DNA of 64,000 bases from contig NZ_CP066557.1 in the NCBI RefSeq assembly GCF_019186785.1, positions 879,324 to 943,323 on the forward strand. Reading direction: 5' to 3'. This DNA comes from Neoehrlichia mikurensis (lineage in GTDB: Bacteria; Pseudomonadota; Alphaproteobacteria; Rickettsiales; Anaplasmataceae). The translations under genes were made by a program, and so were the position numbers. Below, piece by piece: positions 37,991-46,604 of the stretch (position 1 is its first letter; the number at the start of each line of letters is the position of its first letter). The notes below the pieces were generated by a model. It searched no databases. It was not told where the DNA came from and saw only the letters and a program-made list of their open reading frames with translations.

Positions 37991-38326
37991 GTGGGGGTTT
38001 ATTATATTAATTATATAGTATCAATGATATTAATGGTGATAGGATTATATATTACTATTGTTGATGAGAATTATGTAAAAAAATTACTGGGATTAAACAT
38101 TTTACAATCTTCTGTGTTGTTATTTTATATATCTATAGGGTATGTTGCAAATGCTTCAGTTCCTATTTTAAATTTGCATGCTACTATATACAGCAATCCA
38201 TTGCCTAGTGTGCTAATGTTGACAGCAATAGTAGTAGGAGTTGCAACTTTTGCAGTTGGACTTTCAATTATTATTAGAATAAAAGAAGAGTTTTCACATA
38301 TTCAAGAAAGCAAACTGCATGTATAA
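37991..38326 (+). CDS. mnhC: Mrp/Mnh antiporter subunit C
   Basis: 111 residues, GTG start. A NuoK-like three-helix subunit with LYITIVDENYVKKLLGLNILQSSVLLFYISIGY and the later PLPSVLMLTAIVVGVATFAVGLSIIIRI, the MnhC hallmark. It is separated from mnhB by 440 bp of tandem repeat carrying terminator hairpins, so it may be transcribed apart from subunits F-G-B. Confidence 0.92.
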   Translation: MGVYYINYIVSMILMVIGLYITIVDENYVKKLLGLNILQSSVLLFYISIGYVANASVPILNLHATIYSNPLPSVLMLTAIVVGVATFAVGLSIIIRIKEEFSHIQESKLHV

Positions 38327-38447
38327 GATTTAGTGGTAATTATTTTATGTTATATTATTGAGCATTAGCTTACATAGTTTAATTATTTGTATATTGTATT
38401 GTCAATATGTTTTTTTTGTATTGTTTCTTGGATTATTAAAGAGTGGT

Positions 38448-40328
38448 GTGGTTTTTGTGTCAAATCATGGTAAAAGAATATTAATCGATGCAGTATGTCC
38501 TGATGAGGTAAGAGTTGCAGTATTATCCAATGGCCAAATTATAGAATTTGATCAAGAGATAAGAAATAAAAGACGACTTAAAGGAAGTATATATTATGCT
38601 ATAGTAAAGCGTATAGAACCATCTTTGCAAGCAGTATTTATAGAATATGGCATTAGTAAGCATGGGTTTTTGCCTTTTTCCGAGATATCAGTTGAATATT
38701 ATCATATTTCTCAATGTGAAAAAGAAAATTTACTACAGTTAATGTATAATGAAGATCAAGATTTTGCAAAAGATGTTGTAAGAAATGATGATAAACTTGA
38801 AAGCGTATACGGAGATAATGACCAATATGAAGGTAGTATAGACATAGATGGCAATAACATTATAGATGATAAAATTAGTTGTCATAAGAAAGAAATGAAT
38901 TTACGGGGTAATAAGTCAAGAGCTCTTTTTTATAAAATGTATAAGGTGCAAGATGTAATTAAAGTTGACCAAAAAATTATGGTACAAATTATTAAGGAAG
39001 AGCGTGGTAATAAATGTGCAACTTTTTCTACATTTATTAATTTAATAGGTAGATATTGTATATTTATGCCTAATTCTGGTAAAAAAAATAGTGGAATATC
39101 TCGCCGTATAGATGATGCTAATGATAGAAAAAATCTGAAAAATTTACTTAATACTATAAAATTACCTAAGGAATCAGGTGTTATTATTAGAACCGCTGGT
39201 CAGCATAGGAATCAAAAAGAAATAGAACAAGATTTGTTATATCTACAATCTATATGGAAGAATATATATAATAATTGTTCAAACGTTAATCCTCCTGCGC
39301 TGCTTTATATTGAGGGAGATATTATTAAACGAACATTGAGAGATTTTTGTGATGAGAGTGTTCAAGATGTTATTGTTTCAGGTAATGAGGCCTATGAAAT
39401 AGCAAAAGAATGCGTAAAATTCATGTTTAGAAATAAGCTGCGTTTAAAATTATATAAGGGAAGTATACCAATTTTTACATATTATAAAGTTGATTCTCAA
39501 GTGATTGATTTATATAGTAATAAAGTAAATCTTCCATCAGGAGGATATTTAATTATAACATCTACAGAAGCTTTGGTATCTATTGATGTTAATTCTGGAC
39601 GTATGACAGGTGAAGATAGTATTGAAGAGACTGCATATAAAACAAATATAGAAGCAGTCAAGGAAATTGCGAAGCAAGTAAATTTAAGAGGGTTATCAGG
39701 ATTAATAGTTATAGATTTTATTGATATGTTAAAATATCGTTATTGTAGAGTAGTAGAATCCGAACTTAAAGAAGCATTTAAATATGATAGAGCAAAAGTA
39801 CAGTTTGGTTGTATTAGTGCATTCGGATTGATGGAGATATCAAGGCAAAGGGTTAAACAAAGTATATTTGAGGCCAATACCATACAGTGTACACATTGTA
39901 ATGGAGTAGGGCGGGTAAGATCTTTAGAATCAATATCAGCTGATATATTAAGGGAAATTAGATATTCTGCAAATAAGCATAGGAATAAAAGTATAAATAT
40001 AAATGTTGTTACTAATGAGCAAATGATCTCTTATATCTTTAATAATAAACGTAATCATGTATATGATATTGAAAAAGAATTTAATGTTATTATAAAATTA
40101 TCAGTTAATCGGGTATTTAATATTTCTGATTTTAGTCTTAGTATAGAAAAAGGGTGCGAGAAGGATGTTTATAGTGAAGATGTAGTAAATTTATTTACTG
40201 TGAATTATAAGAATACTAAAATTATTGCAAGTGTTGAAAAAGATCGTGATATGAATCATAATGTTAAAAATAATCATGTAGATACATGGAGCAGAAAGTG
40301 GTTACGTAAGATATTTTATGCATCATAA
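38448..40328 (+). CDS. rne: Ribonuclease E/G
   Basis: 626 residues from the GTG at 38448, with AAAGAG upstream; an in-frame TTG/ATG-type extension to 38358 encodes a hydrophobic stretch that does not belong to the family. The N-terminus KRILIDAVCPDEVRVAVLSNGQI is typical, followed by the S1 domain (KGSIYYAIVKRIEPSLQAVFIEYG.SKHGFLPFSEI). The DNase-I-like catalytic domain contains STEALVSIDVNSGRMTG and LIVIDFIDM, holding the two metal-binding Asp. The zinc link CTHCNGVG follows. There is no long disordered degradosome scaffold, so this is a compact enzyme. The S1 domain contains an acidic insertion (about 38740-38900). Confidence 0.92.
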   Translation: MVFVSNHGKRILIDAVCPDEVRVAVLSNGQIIEFDQEIRNKRRLKGSIYYAIVKRIEPSLQAVFIEYGISKHGFLPFSEISVEYYHISQCEKENLLQLMYNEDQDFAKDVVRNDDKLESVYGDNDQYEGSIDIDGNNIIDDKISCHKKEMNLRGNKSRALFYKMYKVQDVIKVDQKIMVQIIKEERGNKCATFSTFINLIGRYCIFMPNSGKKNSGISRRIDDANDRKNLKNLLNTIKLPKESGVIIRTAGQHRNQKEIEQDLLYLQSIWKNIYNNCSNVNPPALLYIEGDIIKRTLRDFCDESVQDVIVSGNEAYEIAKECVKFMFRNKLRLKLYKGSIPIFTYYKVDSQVIDLYSNKVNLPSGGYLIITSTEALVSIDVNSGRMTGEDSIEETAYKTNIEAVKEIAKQVNLRGLSGLIVIDFIDMLKYRYCRVVESELKEAFKYDRAKVQFGCISAFGLMEISRQRVKQSIFEANTIQCTHCNGVGRVRSLESISADILREIRYSANKHRNKSININVVTNEQMISYIFNNKRNHVYDIEKEFNVIIKLSVNRVFNISDFSLSIEKGCEKDVYSEDVVNLFTVNYKNTKIIASVEKDRDMNHNVKNNHVDTWSRKWLRKIFYAS

Positions 40329-40437
40329 ATTTTCTTAATCTATGTAAAGAATGGGGGTTGTAATATGATAATTTGGTGATTATATGATACATCAAGTTAT
40401 TGTTGATTTTTAGAGGTTTCTTAGGGGGAAGTTTATT

Positions 40438-42366
40438 ATGGCTGTTATAGGTATAGATTTAGGTACAACAAATTCTTGTGTTGCAATAATGGAAGGAGGA
40501 GATGCTAAGGCTATTGAAAATAGCGAAGGCGCTAGAACAACGCCTTCTATAGTTGCATTTACTGATGCTGAAAGGTTAGTAGGTGACTCTGCAAAGCGTC
40601 AAGCTACTACAAATGCTAAAAATACAATATATGCTAGTAAAAGGTTGATAGGCCGCAGGTATCAAGATATTAAAGATATTAAATCATCATATGAGATTGT
40701 ATCTGCTAAAAATGGTGATGCATGGATTAAGATACGTGATAAAGAATATTCTCCTAGTCAGATAGGTGCTTTTATATTAGAGAAAATGAAAGATACTGCA
40801 GAAAGTTATCTTGGACATAAGGTTGAGAAAGCAGTGATTACAGTACCTGCTTATTTTAATGATGCTCAACGTCAAGCAACAAAAGATGCTGGTAGGATAG
40901 CAGGGCTTGATGTTATTAGAATAATTAATGAACCTACAGCAGCAGCATTAGCGTATGGGTTAAATAAGAGTGATAGGCAAAAGGTAATAGTAGTATATGA
41001 TTTAGGTGGTGGAACTTTTGATGTTTCAGTGCTAGAAATAGCGGATGGAGTATTTGAGGTCAAAGCAACAAATGGTGATACCATGCTTGGCGGGGAAGAT
41101 TTTGATTATGCAATTATGAATCATTTAATGGAGCATTTTAAAAATGAAAATGGTATAGACTTAAGAAATGACTCAATGGCGGTTCAAAGAATAAAAGAAG
41201 CATCTGAAAAAGCTAAAATTGAGTTATCTAGTAGAATGGAAACAGATATAAATCTTCCTTTTATTTCAAGTGATAGTAGTGGTCCTAAGCATTTAAGTTT
41301 AAAGTTAACAAGAGCGAAATTTGAAAATTTAGTCACTAATTTAATTGATAAAACAATAGCTCCATGTCAAAAAGCATTAAAAGATGCAGGTATTTCTGCA
41401 GATAAAGTAGATGAGGTAGTTTTAGTTGGTGGAATGACTAGAATGCCTAAAGTAATACAAAAGGTAAAAGACTTTTTTGGGAGAGAGCCTCATAAGGGAG
41501 TTAATCCTGATGAGGTAGTTGCAATTGGGGCAGCAATACAGGGCAGTATACTTTCTGGAGATATTAGAGATGTTTTATTGCTAGATGTTACACCATTATC
41601 ATTAGGTATTGAAACTTTAGGTGGAGTTTTTACGCGGCTAATTGATCGTAATACAACTATACCTACAAAAAAGTCACAGATATTTTCTACTGCAGAAGAT
41701 GGTCAAACTGCTGTAACTATTAAAGTCTTTCAAGGGGAAAGAGAAATGGCCATTGATAATAAATTATTAGGTCAATTTAGTTTAGAAGGTATTCCTTCAG
41801 CGCCTAGAGGTATGCCACAAATTGAAGTGACTTTTGCTGATACATGCACTATACCATTAGCATCTATATCAAAAGTCACTTCAATTTGTGGCATACCTCT
41901 AGGCGCTGAAGGAAAAGAGCAGGCAATAAAAATACAATCTTCTGGTGGATTAAGTGATGATGAAATTAAAAAAATGGTTCAGGAAGCACAAGAGAAAGCT
42001 GAAGAGGATAAAAAGCGTAAAAAATTTGTTGAAATGAAAAATAATTCAGAAAATCTTATACATTCCACAGAAAAATCTCTTAAGGAGTATGGGGATAAAA
42101 TTTCTGAGTCTGATAAATCTGGTATAGAAAACGCTGTTAAGGAATTAAAAGATTGTATTAATAGTGACAATATAGATGATGTAGAATTAATTCAACAAAG
42201 GTTTGATCATTTATCAAGTATGTCAATGAAGTTAGGGGAAGTAATATATTCTGCTAATAATAGTAAGTCTTCTGATAATGCTAGTGGTAATACGACAAAT
42301 AATGCAAGCAGTGAGGAAAAGGTTGTTGATTCAGATTATCAAGAAATTGATAAAAATGATAAATAA
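40438..42366 (+). CDS. dnaK: Chaperone DnaK with an internally inverted segment
   Basis: 642 residues. The ATPase domain is intact ([73 protein letters not shown]), as are the linker [12 protein letters not shown] and the alpha lid. In the beta substrate-binding domain, residues 449-466 ([16 protein letters not shown]) are normal. Residues 467-491 are then foreign, in place of the universal D-I-D-(A)-(N/D)-G-I-(V/L)-H-V-S-A-K-D-K segment, after which GKEQAIKIQ resumes. The native codons are present on the minus strand at 41837-41914. The net gain is about 8 residues and the frame stays open. GGGGGA precedes the ATG. Confidence 0.95.
   Translation: MAVIGIDLGTTNSCVAIMEGGDAKAIENSEGARTTPSIVAFTDAERLVGDSAKRQATTNAKNTIYASKRLIGRRYQDIKDIKSSYEIVSAKNGDAWIKIRDKEYSPSQIGAFILEKMKDTAESYLGHKVEKAVITVPAYFNDAQRQATKDAGRIAGLDVIRIINEPTAAALAYGLNKSDRQKVIVVYDLGGGTFDVSVLEIADGVFEVKATNGDTMLGGEDFDYAIMNHLMEHFKNENGIDLRNDSMAVQRIKEASEKAKIELSSRMETDINLPFISSDSSGPKHLSLKLTRAKFENLVTNLIDKTIAPCQKALKDAGISADKVDEVVLVGGMTRMPKVIQKVKDFFGREPHKGVNPDEVVAIGAAIQGSILSGDIRDVLLLDVTPLSLGIETLGGVFTRLIDRNTTIPTKKSQIFSTAEDGQTAVTIKVFQGEREMAIDNKLLGQFSLEGIPSAPRGMPQIEVTFADTCTIPLASISKVTSICGIPLGAEGKEQAIKIQSSGGLSDDEIKKMVQEAQEKAEEDKKRKKFVEMKNNSENLIHSTEKSLKEYGDKISESDKSGIENAVKELKDCINSDNIDDVELIQQRFDHLSSMSMKLGEVIYSANNSKSSDNASGNTTNNASSEEKVVDSDYQEIDKNDK
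41792..41914. repeat. 45-bp perfect inverted repeat around 33 nt inside dnaK
   Basis: The arms at 41792-41836 and 41870-41914 are exact reverse complements. The centre (41837-41869), read on the minus strand, encodes [10 protein letters not shown], and the whole minus strand from 41914 to 41837 reads [15 protein letters not shown] followed by that segment, the expected DnaK sequence. The locus is therefore a normal stretch followed by a reversed copy of itself, with a short piece of the original lost. Confidence 0.97.
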
Positions 42367-42377
42367 TTTTTAATAAT

Positions 42378-42406
42378 TTGACGTGTGTACTATATAATGC
42401 TATAAG
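42378..42406 (+). promoter_or_regulatory. Sigma-70-type promoter for the small RNA
   Basis: TTGACG (42378-42383) and TATAAG (42401-42406) are spaced by 17 bp; a TATAAT at 42393 is too close to be the paired -10. Transcription would begin near 42412-42414, which is where the predicted RNA hairpin begins. Confidence 0.55.
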
Positions 42407-42410
42407 TAGG

Positions 42411-42580
42411 GTGGAGGTGCTGCATTGTACGTTGAAGTTAATAGTTCCTCGAGCCCGTTTTATTTTTTTAGGGAACTGTCACTGTCAGTTCATTAGCAAT
42501 TGTTATATAGTGCCCACGTTAACTTATGTCTCAGGATACTCAGAGAATGCGGCGGCAAATGCGGCTCTTCCTTCTGCTTC
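42411..42580 (+). ncRNA. ssrS: Structured non-coding RNA, probably 6S RNA
   Basis: This stretch is markedly richer in G+C than its surroundings and has no plausible protein. The ends pair: GCTGCATT (42419-42426) with AATGCGGC (42558-42565), extended outward by GGAGG (42413-42417) with CTTCC (42567-42571). Inside, AAGTTAA pairs with TTAACTT, giving one long rod of about 160-170 nt. AGTTCCTCGAGCCCG on the 5' side and ATGCGGCGGCA on the 3' side recall the central-bubble and 3' strands of 6S RNA (CCCUGAGCC; CUGCGGCGGCAU in E. coli). 6S RNA sequesters sigma-70 polymerase. The fold was drawn by eye; another stable small RNA remains possible. Confidence 0.55.
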
Positions 42581-42595
42581 TTTGTGTTATGTATT

Positions 42596-43051
42596 ATGTT
42601 AGATGAATATAGGTTTTATAGTGAAGATGTCATGGATTTTTTTGCTATAGATTTATTTTCTGTAGTACTAGATATAGAAAAATATCCTGATTTTCTTCCA
42701 TGGTGTAAATCAGTATACATTAGGGAGCGTAGAGATAAGTTTATTGTTGCAGATTTACTTGCAAGTTTTAAAGGTATCAAAGGGAGTTATTCATCTTATA
42801 TACAATATTGTGCTCCTACTTCTACTAATGATGGGTGGATAAAAATAGAATCATTAGAAGGTATTTTTGATTTTTTGTATAGTAACTGGGTCTTTGTACC
42901 TTATGATGGTAAAAAATCACTAGTAAAGTTTTCTATAAACTGTTCTTTGAAGTATAAGGCTCTGCATTCTGTGTTTAATTTTACTTCTCCTGTTATACAG
43001 AAAAGCTTAATCCTAGCTTTTAAAAATAGAGCAAGCGATTTATTTAGTTAA
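42596..43051 (+). CDS. COQ10/RatA-type START-domain protein
   Basis: 151 residues from the ATG at 42596; the longer in-frame reading from 42500 runs through the structured RNA. The polyketide-cyclase/START fold signature is visible: FFAIDLFSVVLDIEKYPDFLPWCKSVYIRER near the start, then ADLLASFKGIKGSYSSYI, IEGIFDFLYSNWVF and a SLKYKALHSVFNF tail. Homologues bind ubiquinone (Coq10) or act on ribosome association (RatA). The first is the more likely role here, given the aerobic respiratory context. Confidence 0.85.
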   Translation: MLDEYRFYSEDVMDFFAIDLFSVVLDIEKYPDFLPWCKSVYIRERRDKFIVADLLASFKGIKGSYSSYIQYCAPTSTNDGWIKIESLEGIFDFLYSNWVFVPYDGKKSLVKFSINCSLKYKALHSVFNFTSPVIQKSLILAFKNRASDLFS

Positions 43052-43416
43052 ACAGCTAATAGTTTTTCAAACAATAAGAACATAAAATTTGTGTTATTTT
43101 TTATATAAATCAAAATTCTGTAATTCTTTATTTAATAAACATAATGGTATATAAGTGATTTTTTTATAGCAAAGTTTAAAAATAGATTGATATGCTGTTA
43201 GTATGGTAAAACTTTATTATGTTTTATGACGTAGATGGAGTTTTGATATATTGTCAGTTATACAATAGTTCTTATGTGAACTAATATGATTGGTAATATT
43301 GAAGTCTTTGTATTTATTTGATGATAAAATTAGATTTACTGTGGCCTTATAATTATGTTACATAGGTGTGTAGCTTATTTATCTGTGTTTCATTGTTACT
43401 TAAAGCGGGTATATTG
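43052..43416. other. Spacer before the antiporter-like gene
   Basis: AT-rich. No gene, RNA or terminator was recognised. Confidence 0.4.
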
Positions 43417-44919
43417 ATGTCAAAAATTAGTGTGTATTTAAATTTTTTGAATTCAAATAATGGTATTTTATTAATAGCGTTTTCTTTAGCAATGTTTTTT
43501 ATTTTTTTATCCTCAAATAGTATTGGAAAACGTGAAATGATAATTTATCTGCTATATTATCTTAGTAATTCCATGGCGATATTATCTTCAGATATTATTA
43601 TAGTGGTGATTGTATTTGAATTTATGGCATTATGTGCATTGTTGATTATTGCTATTAGTTTATCTAAAGAAAGATATAAGGCATTTATTCATTATGCATG
43701 CATCCATTTTTGTGCCGGTGTTTTTTTGCTTATAGGAATATGTCAGTTTTCTTTTTTAAAAAATTTGAATCATGTATCAGCAGCTTCGTTTTTTATAGGA
43801 TTATTGATTAATGCTGCAGCGTTCCCTATGTCTTCTTGGGTTACACATTCTTATCCGATAGCTTCTAATACTGGAATGGCAATTTTATCAGTATTTACTA
43901 CAAAAACTGCTGCTTATATTATGTTAAAGCTATTTCAAGGTAGTGATATTTTATTATATGTAGGTCTAATGACATCTATATATGGAGTAATTTTTTCATT
44001 ATTAGAAAATAATATTAAAAAGTTACTTTGTTATAATTTGGTTGGACAGATGGGATTATTGCTTATTAGTATAGGATTTAATCACATGATAGTAGTTGAA
44101 GTTATTGTTCTACAGATAGTACTATCTATGTTGTATCAGTTATTGTTGTTTATGATTGCCAATGCAATAATAAAGAACACAGGTATAGTTAATATTAATG
44201 ACATGGGTTGTATGTTAAAAACAATGCCTCTAGAAGGAATATGTTGTTTTATAGCTTTATTAATAATGGGGGGATTTCCAGGTACAAGTGGATTTATTGT
44301 TAAAACAATGATACTGCATAACATAGAGTTAGGTGGCTTGCAAGATATAATATTTGGAAAGTTATTTTTTATTTGCAGTATATTATTGCTGGTTAGTGCA
44401 GGATTTAAGTTTTTTTGGTTTGTTTTTCTTTCTAATGTACAATGTGTTACTAAAGTAGCAAAAAGTGAATTTTTGACTCAAGTTTCAATATTAATATTGA
44501 CTTGTATATTACTTATATCTGGGTTCTTTTATAAAAAATGCTTCTTTTTTGTAGATAATATAGGTAGCCATTTTTATTATACTTATGATAAAGTATTTTT
44601 TCAATGTATTACTTTTTTAGTTGCTGCATTGTTTTTTTATTGTTTTTATAAAAAGTTTAAAGGAATAACAAGTTTTAATATGGATATAGATTGGATTTAT
44701 AGATCATTTTTGTTAAATATTATATTAAAATTTTATGCTTTTATCTTGTATATTTGTAATATCTTTGCTAACTTAAGGGGTGATATATTATATGTGATTA
44801 AACTGTGTAATAATAAAGATGTAATAAAAAATTGTGGTATTACATCTTTGAGTCTTGCTGTTATAATGAGTATGTTGTTTATTAGTAGTGTAGTTGTATT
44901 TTTATGTTTGAGTCGTTAA
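43417..44919 (+). CDS. mnhD: MnhD/NuoN-like proton-translocating membrane subunit
   Basis: 500 residues from the ATG at 43417; a GTG at 43366 would add 17 hydrophobic residues and cannot be excluded. It is a polytopic protein with about 13 helices. The proton-translocating core is visible: LLINAAAFPMSSWVTHSYPIASNTGMAILSVFTTKTAAYIML, with the conserved Lys of the discontinuous helix, then LLENNIKKLLCYNLVGQMGLLLISIG and GGFPGTSGFIVK. This matches MnhD/NuoM/NuoN relatives. It lies 5 kb from the other Mrp genes, split from them by rne and dnaK. Its 3' end overlaps ffh by 16 nt. Confidence 0.85.
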   Translation: MSKISVYLNFLNSNNGILLIAFSLAMFFIFLSSNSIGKREMIIYLLYYLSNSMAILSSDIIIVVIVFEFMALCALLIIAISLSKERYKAFIHYACIHFCAGVFLLIGICQFSFLKNLNHVSAASFFIGLLINAAAFPMSSWVTHSYPIASNTGMAILSVFTTKTAAYIMLKLFQGSDILLYVGLMTSIYGVIFSLLENNIKKLLCYNLVGQMGLLLISIGFNHMIVVEVIVLQIVLSMLYQLLLFMIANAIIKNTGIVNINDMGCMLKTMPLEGICCFIALLIMGGFPGTSGFIVKTMILHNIELGGLQDIIFGKLFFICSILLLVSAGFKFFWFVFLSNVQCVTKVAKSEFLTQVSILILTCILLISGFFYKKCFFFVDNIGSHFYYTYDKVFFQCITFLVAALFFYCFYKKFKGITSFNMDIDWIYRSFLLNIILKFYAFILYICNIFANLRGDILYVIKLCNNKDVIKNCGITSLSLAVIMSMLFISSVVVFLCLSR

Positions 44920-46250
44920 CAAGTAGTTTATCTGCTGCATTTCAAAAATTGAATAGTAAGCGTGTAATTTCTGATAAAGATTTTGATTGCACGATGCAGG
45001 AGGTAAGTAAAGCTTTAATTGATGCTGATGTTAACTTAAAAGTAGTTAATGATCTTATTGCTAGTGTAAGAGATAAGGTTATTGGTGAAAAGGTAATTAA
45101 AGGTGTTCTTCCTGGGCAGATGGTTATAAAAAAAATGGAAGAATATTTAGTGAATGCTTTAGGAAATAATAAAAGTGAATTAGATATTACAAGTAGTCGT
45201 CCTGCTGTAATTATGATGGTGGGATTACAGGGTGTTGGTAAAACCACTAGTACTACTAAAGTTGCATTAAAGCTTTGTAATAAACAAAAAAAGGTATTAA
45301 TGGCTTCTTTAGATATTTATCGTCCAGCTGCACAAGAGCAATTACAAATTCTTGGTAATCAAGCATCAATTGATAGTGTCTCTATAATTAAAGGCGAGTA
45401 TCCCATTGATATTGCTCAAAGGGCTTTTAAAGATGCACAGCATGGATGTTATGATGTTTTAATCTTAGATACAGCTGGAAGATTGCATATTGACAAGGAT
45501 ATGATGCAAGAACTACAAGCTATTAAAAATAAGGTTTCTCCTTCTGAAGTTATATTAGTTGTAGATTCCATGATGGGGCAAGATGCAGTAAATGTTGCAA
45601 GTGCTTTTCATAAAGATCTTGGTATTACTGGTATTATACTCACTCGTACAGATGGTGATACAAGAGGTGGTGCAGTTTTATCAATGAAAATGGTAGTTGG
45701 CTGTCCAATTAAGTTTATTACTACTGGTGAAAAATTAAATGATATAGATGATTTTTATCCTGATAGAATAGCAAAAAGAATACTTAATATGGGTGATATT
45801 ACTTCTTTAGTGGAAAAAGCTACAGAAGTTGTTGGGAAGGAAGCAGTAGATGAATTGCAAAAAAAAGCACAAAAAGGTAATTTTGATCTTAATGATTTTG
45901 TTGCTCAATTAAAAGCCTTGAATAAAATGGGTGGTATTGCTAGTATATTGAAATTTCTTCCAGGTTTTGATAATAATATCAAACGACAAGTATCAAGTAT
46001 GGTTGATGATAGTAAGATTAATCAGTATATTGCAATTATTAATTCTATGACAAAACAGGAAAGGTGTAACCCAAAAATACTCAATGGTGCTCGTAAGCTT
46101 CGCATCTCAAGAGGTGCAGGGGTTACAGTAAATTCCATAAATATACTTTTAAAACAATTCTATCAAATAAATGGTGTTATTAGTAAGTTTAGTAAAATGA
46201 ATTCTGAACAATTTAAAAATATCGATATAATGAATTTATTGAAAAATTGA
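44904..46250 (+). CDS. ffh: Signal recognition particle protein Ffh
   Basis: 448 residues. N domain, then the SRP GTPase with G1 GLQGVGKTTSTTK, the IBD region MASLDIYRPAAQEQL, G3 DTAGRLHIDKDM and G4 TRTDGDTRGG. The C-terminal methionine-rich M domain (KMGGIASILKFLPGF ... MTKQERCNPKIL ... RKLRISRGAG) binds signal sequences and 4.5S RNA. It starts within the end of the preceding gene. The 4.5S RNA gene was not found in the window. Confidence 0.97.
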   Translation: MFESLTSSLSAAFQKLNSKRVISDKDFDCTMQEVSKALIDADVNLKVVNDLIASVRDKVIGEKVIKGVLPGQMVIKKMEEYLVNALGNNKSELDITSSRPAVIMMVGLQGVGKTTSTTKVALKLCNKQKKVLMASLDIYRPAAQEQLQILGNQASIDSVSIIKGEYPIDIAQRAFKDAQHGCYDVLILDTAGRLHIDKDMMQELQAIKNKVSPSEVILVVDSMMGQDAVNVASAFHKDLGITGIILTRTDGDTRGGAVLSMKMVVGCPIKFITTGEKLNDIDDFYPDRIAKRILNMGDITSLVEKATEVVGKEAVDELQKKAQKGNFDLNDFVAQLKALNKMGGIASILKFLPGFDNNIKRQVSSMVDDSKINQYIAIINSMTKQERCNPKILNGARKLRISRGAGVTVNSINILLKQFYQINGVISKFSKMNSEQFKNIDIMNLLKN

Positions 46251-46265
46251 TCATTTTTATGATCA
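46248..46265 (+). terminator. Weak hairpin at the end of ffh
   Basis: TGATCAT and ATGATCA form a perfect 7-bp stem around TTTT, straddling the ffh stop. No clean T-run follows, so function as a terminator is doubtful. Confidence 0.3.
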
Positions 46266-46604
46266 TTATGTATGTTATTATTCTTAGGAAATTAAATTCA
46301 ATAAGATGAAGGATATTAATTAAAAGCATGGTCTGTAAGATGTGTGTTTTATTGTAGATTTTAATTTCAATACTTTATAAAAAGATAATGTTAGTATCCG
46401 TATATTTATTAAAAAGGATTTCAATTACAATGCATGAGAAAAGCTTCTATGCAAGAAAATAATTGATAATTTATTGCTTTATAAAAAAGTGAATTAACAT
46501 CTATCATCAAGTTAAATTGATTATTTATTATTTGTGAGAGGAAAATATTTATAATTTATTGTTAGGGAACATGTTATAGTTAATAAACGAAATTGTAATA
46601 TGTT
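46266..46604. other. Spacer before era
   Basis: AT-rich. Nothing was recognised. Confidence 0.4.

Larger units (their letters stand above)
37741..38010 (+). repeat. Tandem degenerate repeat of about 120 bp ending in the mnhC start
   Basis: Three starts of the same unit are visible: ttatgctgctg (37745), taatgctgtagggttgtatt (37861) and taatgctgtgggggtttatt (37984). Units 1 and 2 also share a later segment (taggtgtgttttaggtat(g/a) at about 37814 and taggtgtagtttaggtata at about 37941). The third start contains the GTG and first codons of mnhC, so the upstream units look like decayed duplicates of the mnhC 5' region. Confidence 0.7.

Noticed and set aside
38358..38447. Hydrophobic N-terminal extension of RNase E/G
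   Set aside because: Family members begin close to (K)RILIDA, and the GTG at 38448 has a ribosome binding site.
40872..41084. Minus-strand frames within dnaK and other genes
   Set aside because: They are antisense shadows of conserved coding sequence. The exception is 41837-41914, where the minus strand truly carries displaced DnaK codons.
42500..42595. N-terminal extension of the COQ10-type protein
   Set aside because: The extension runs through the structured RNA and does not resemble the START-domain family; the ATG at 42596 fits.
42378..42602. 74-codon frame across the G+C-rich island after dnaK
   Set aside because: It has no family features and overlaps a strong fold with its own promoter; the island is better explained as a structured RNA.
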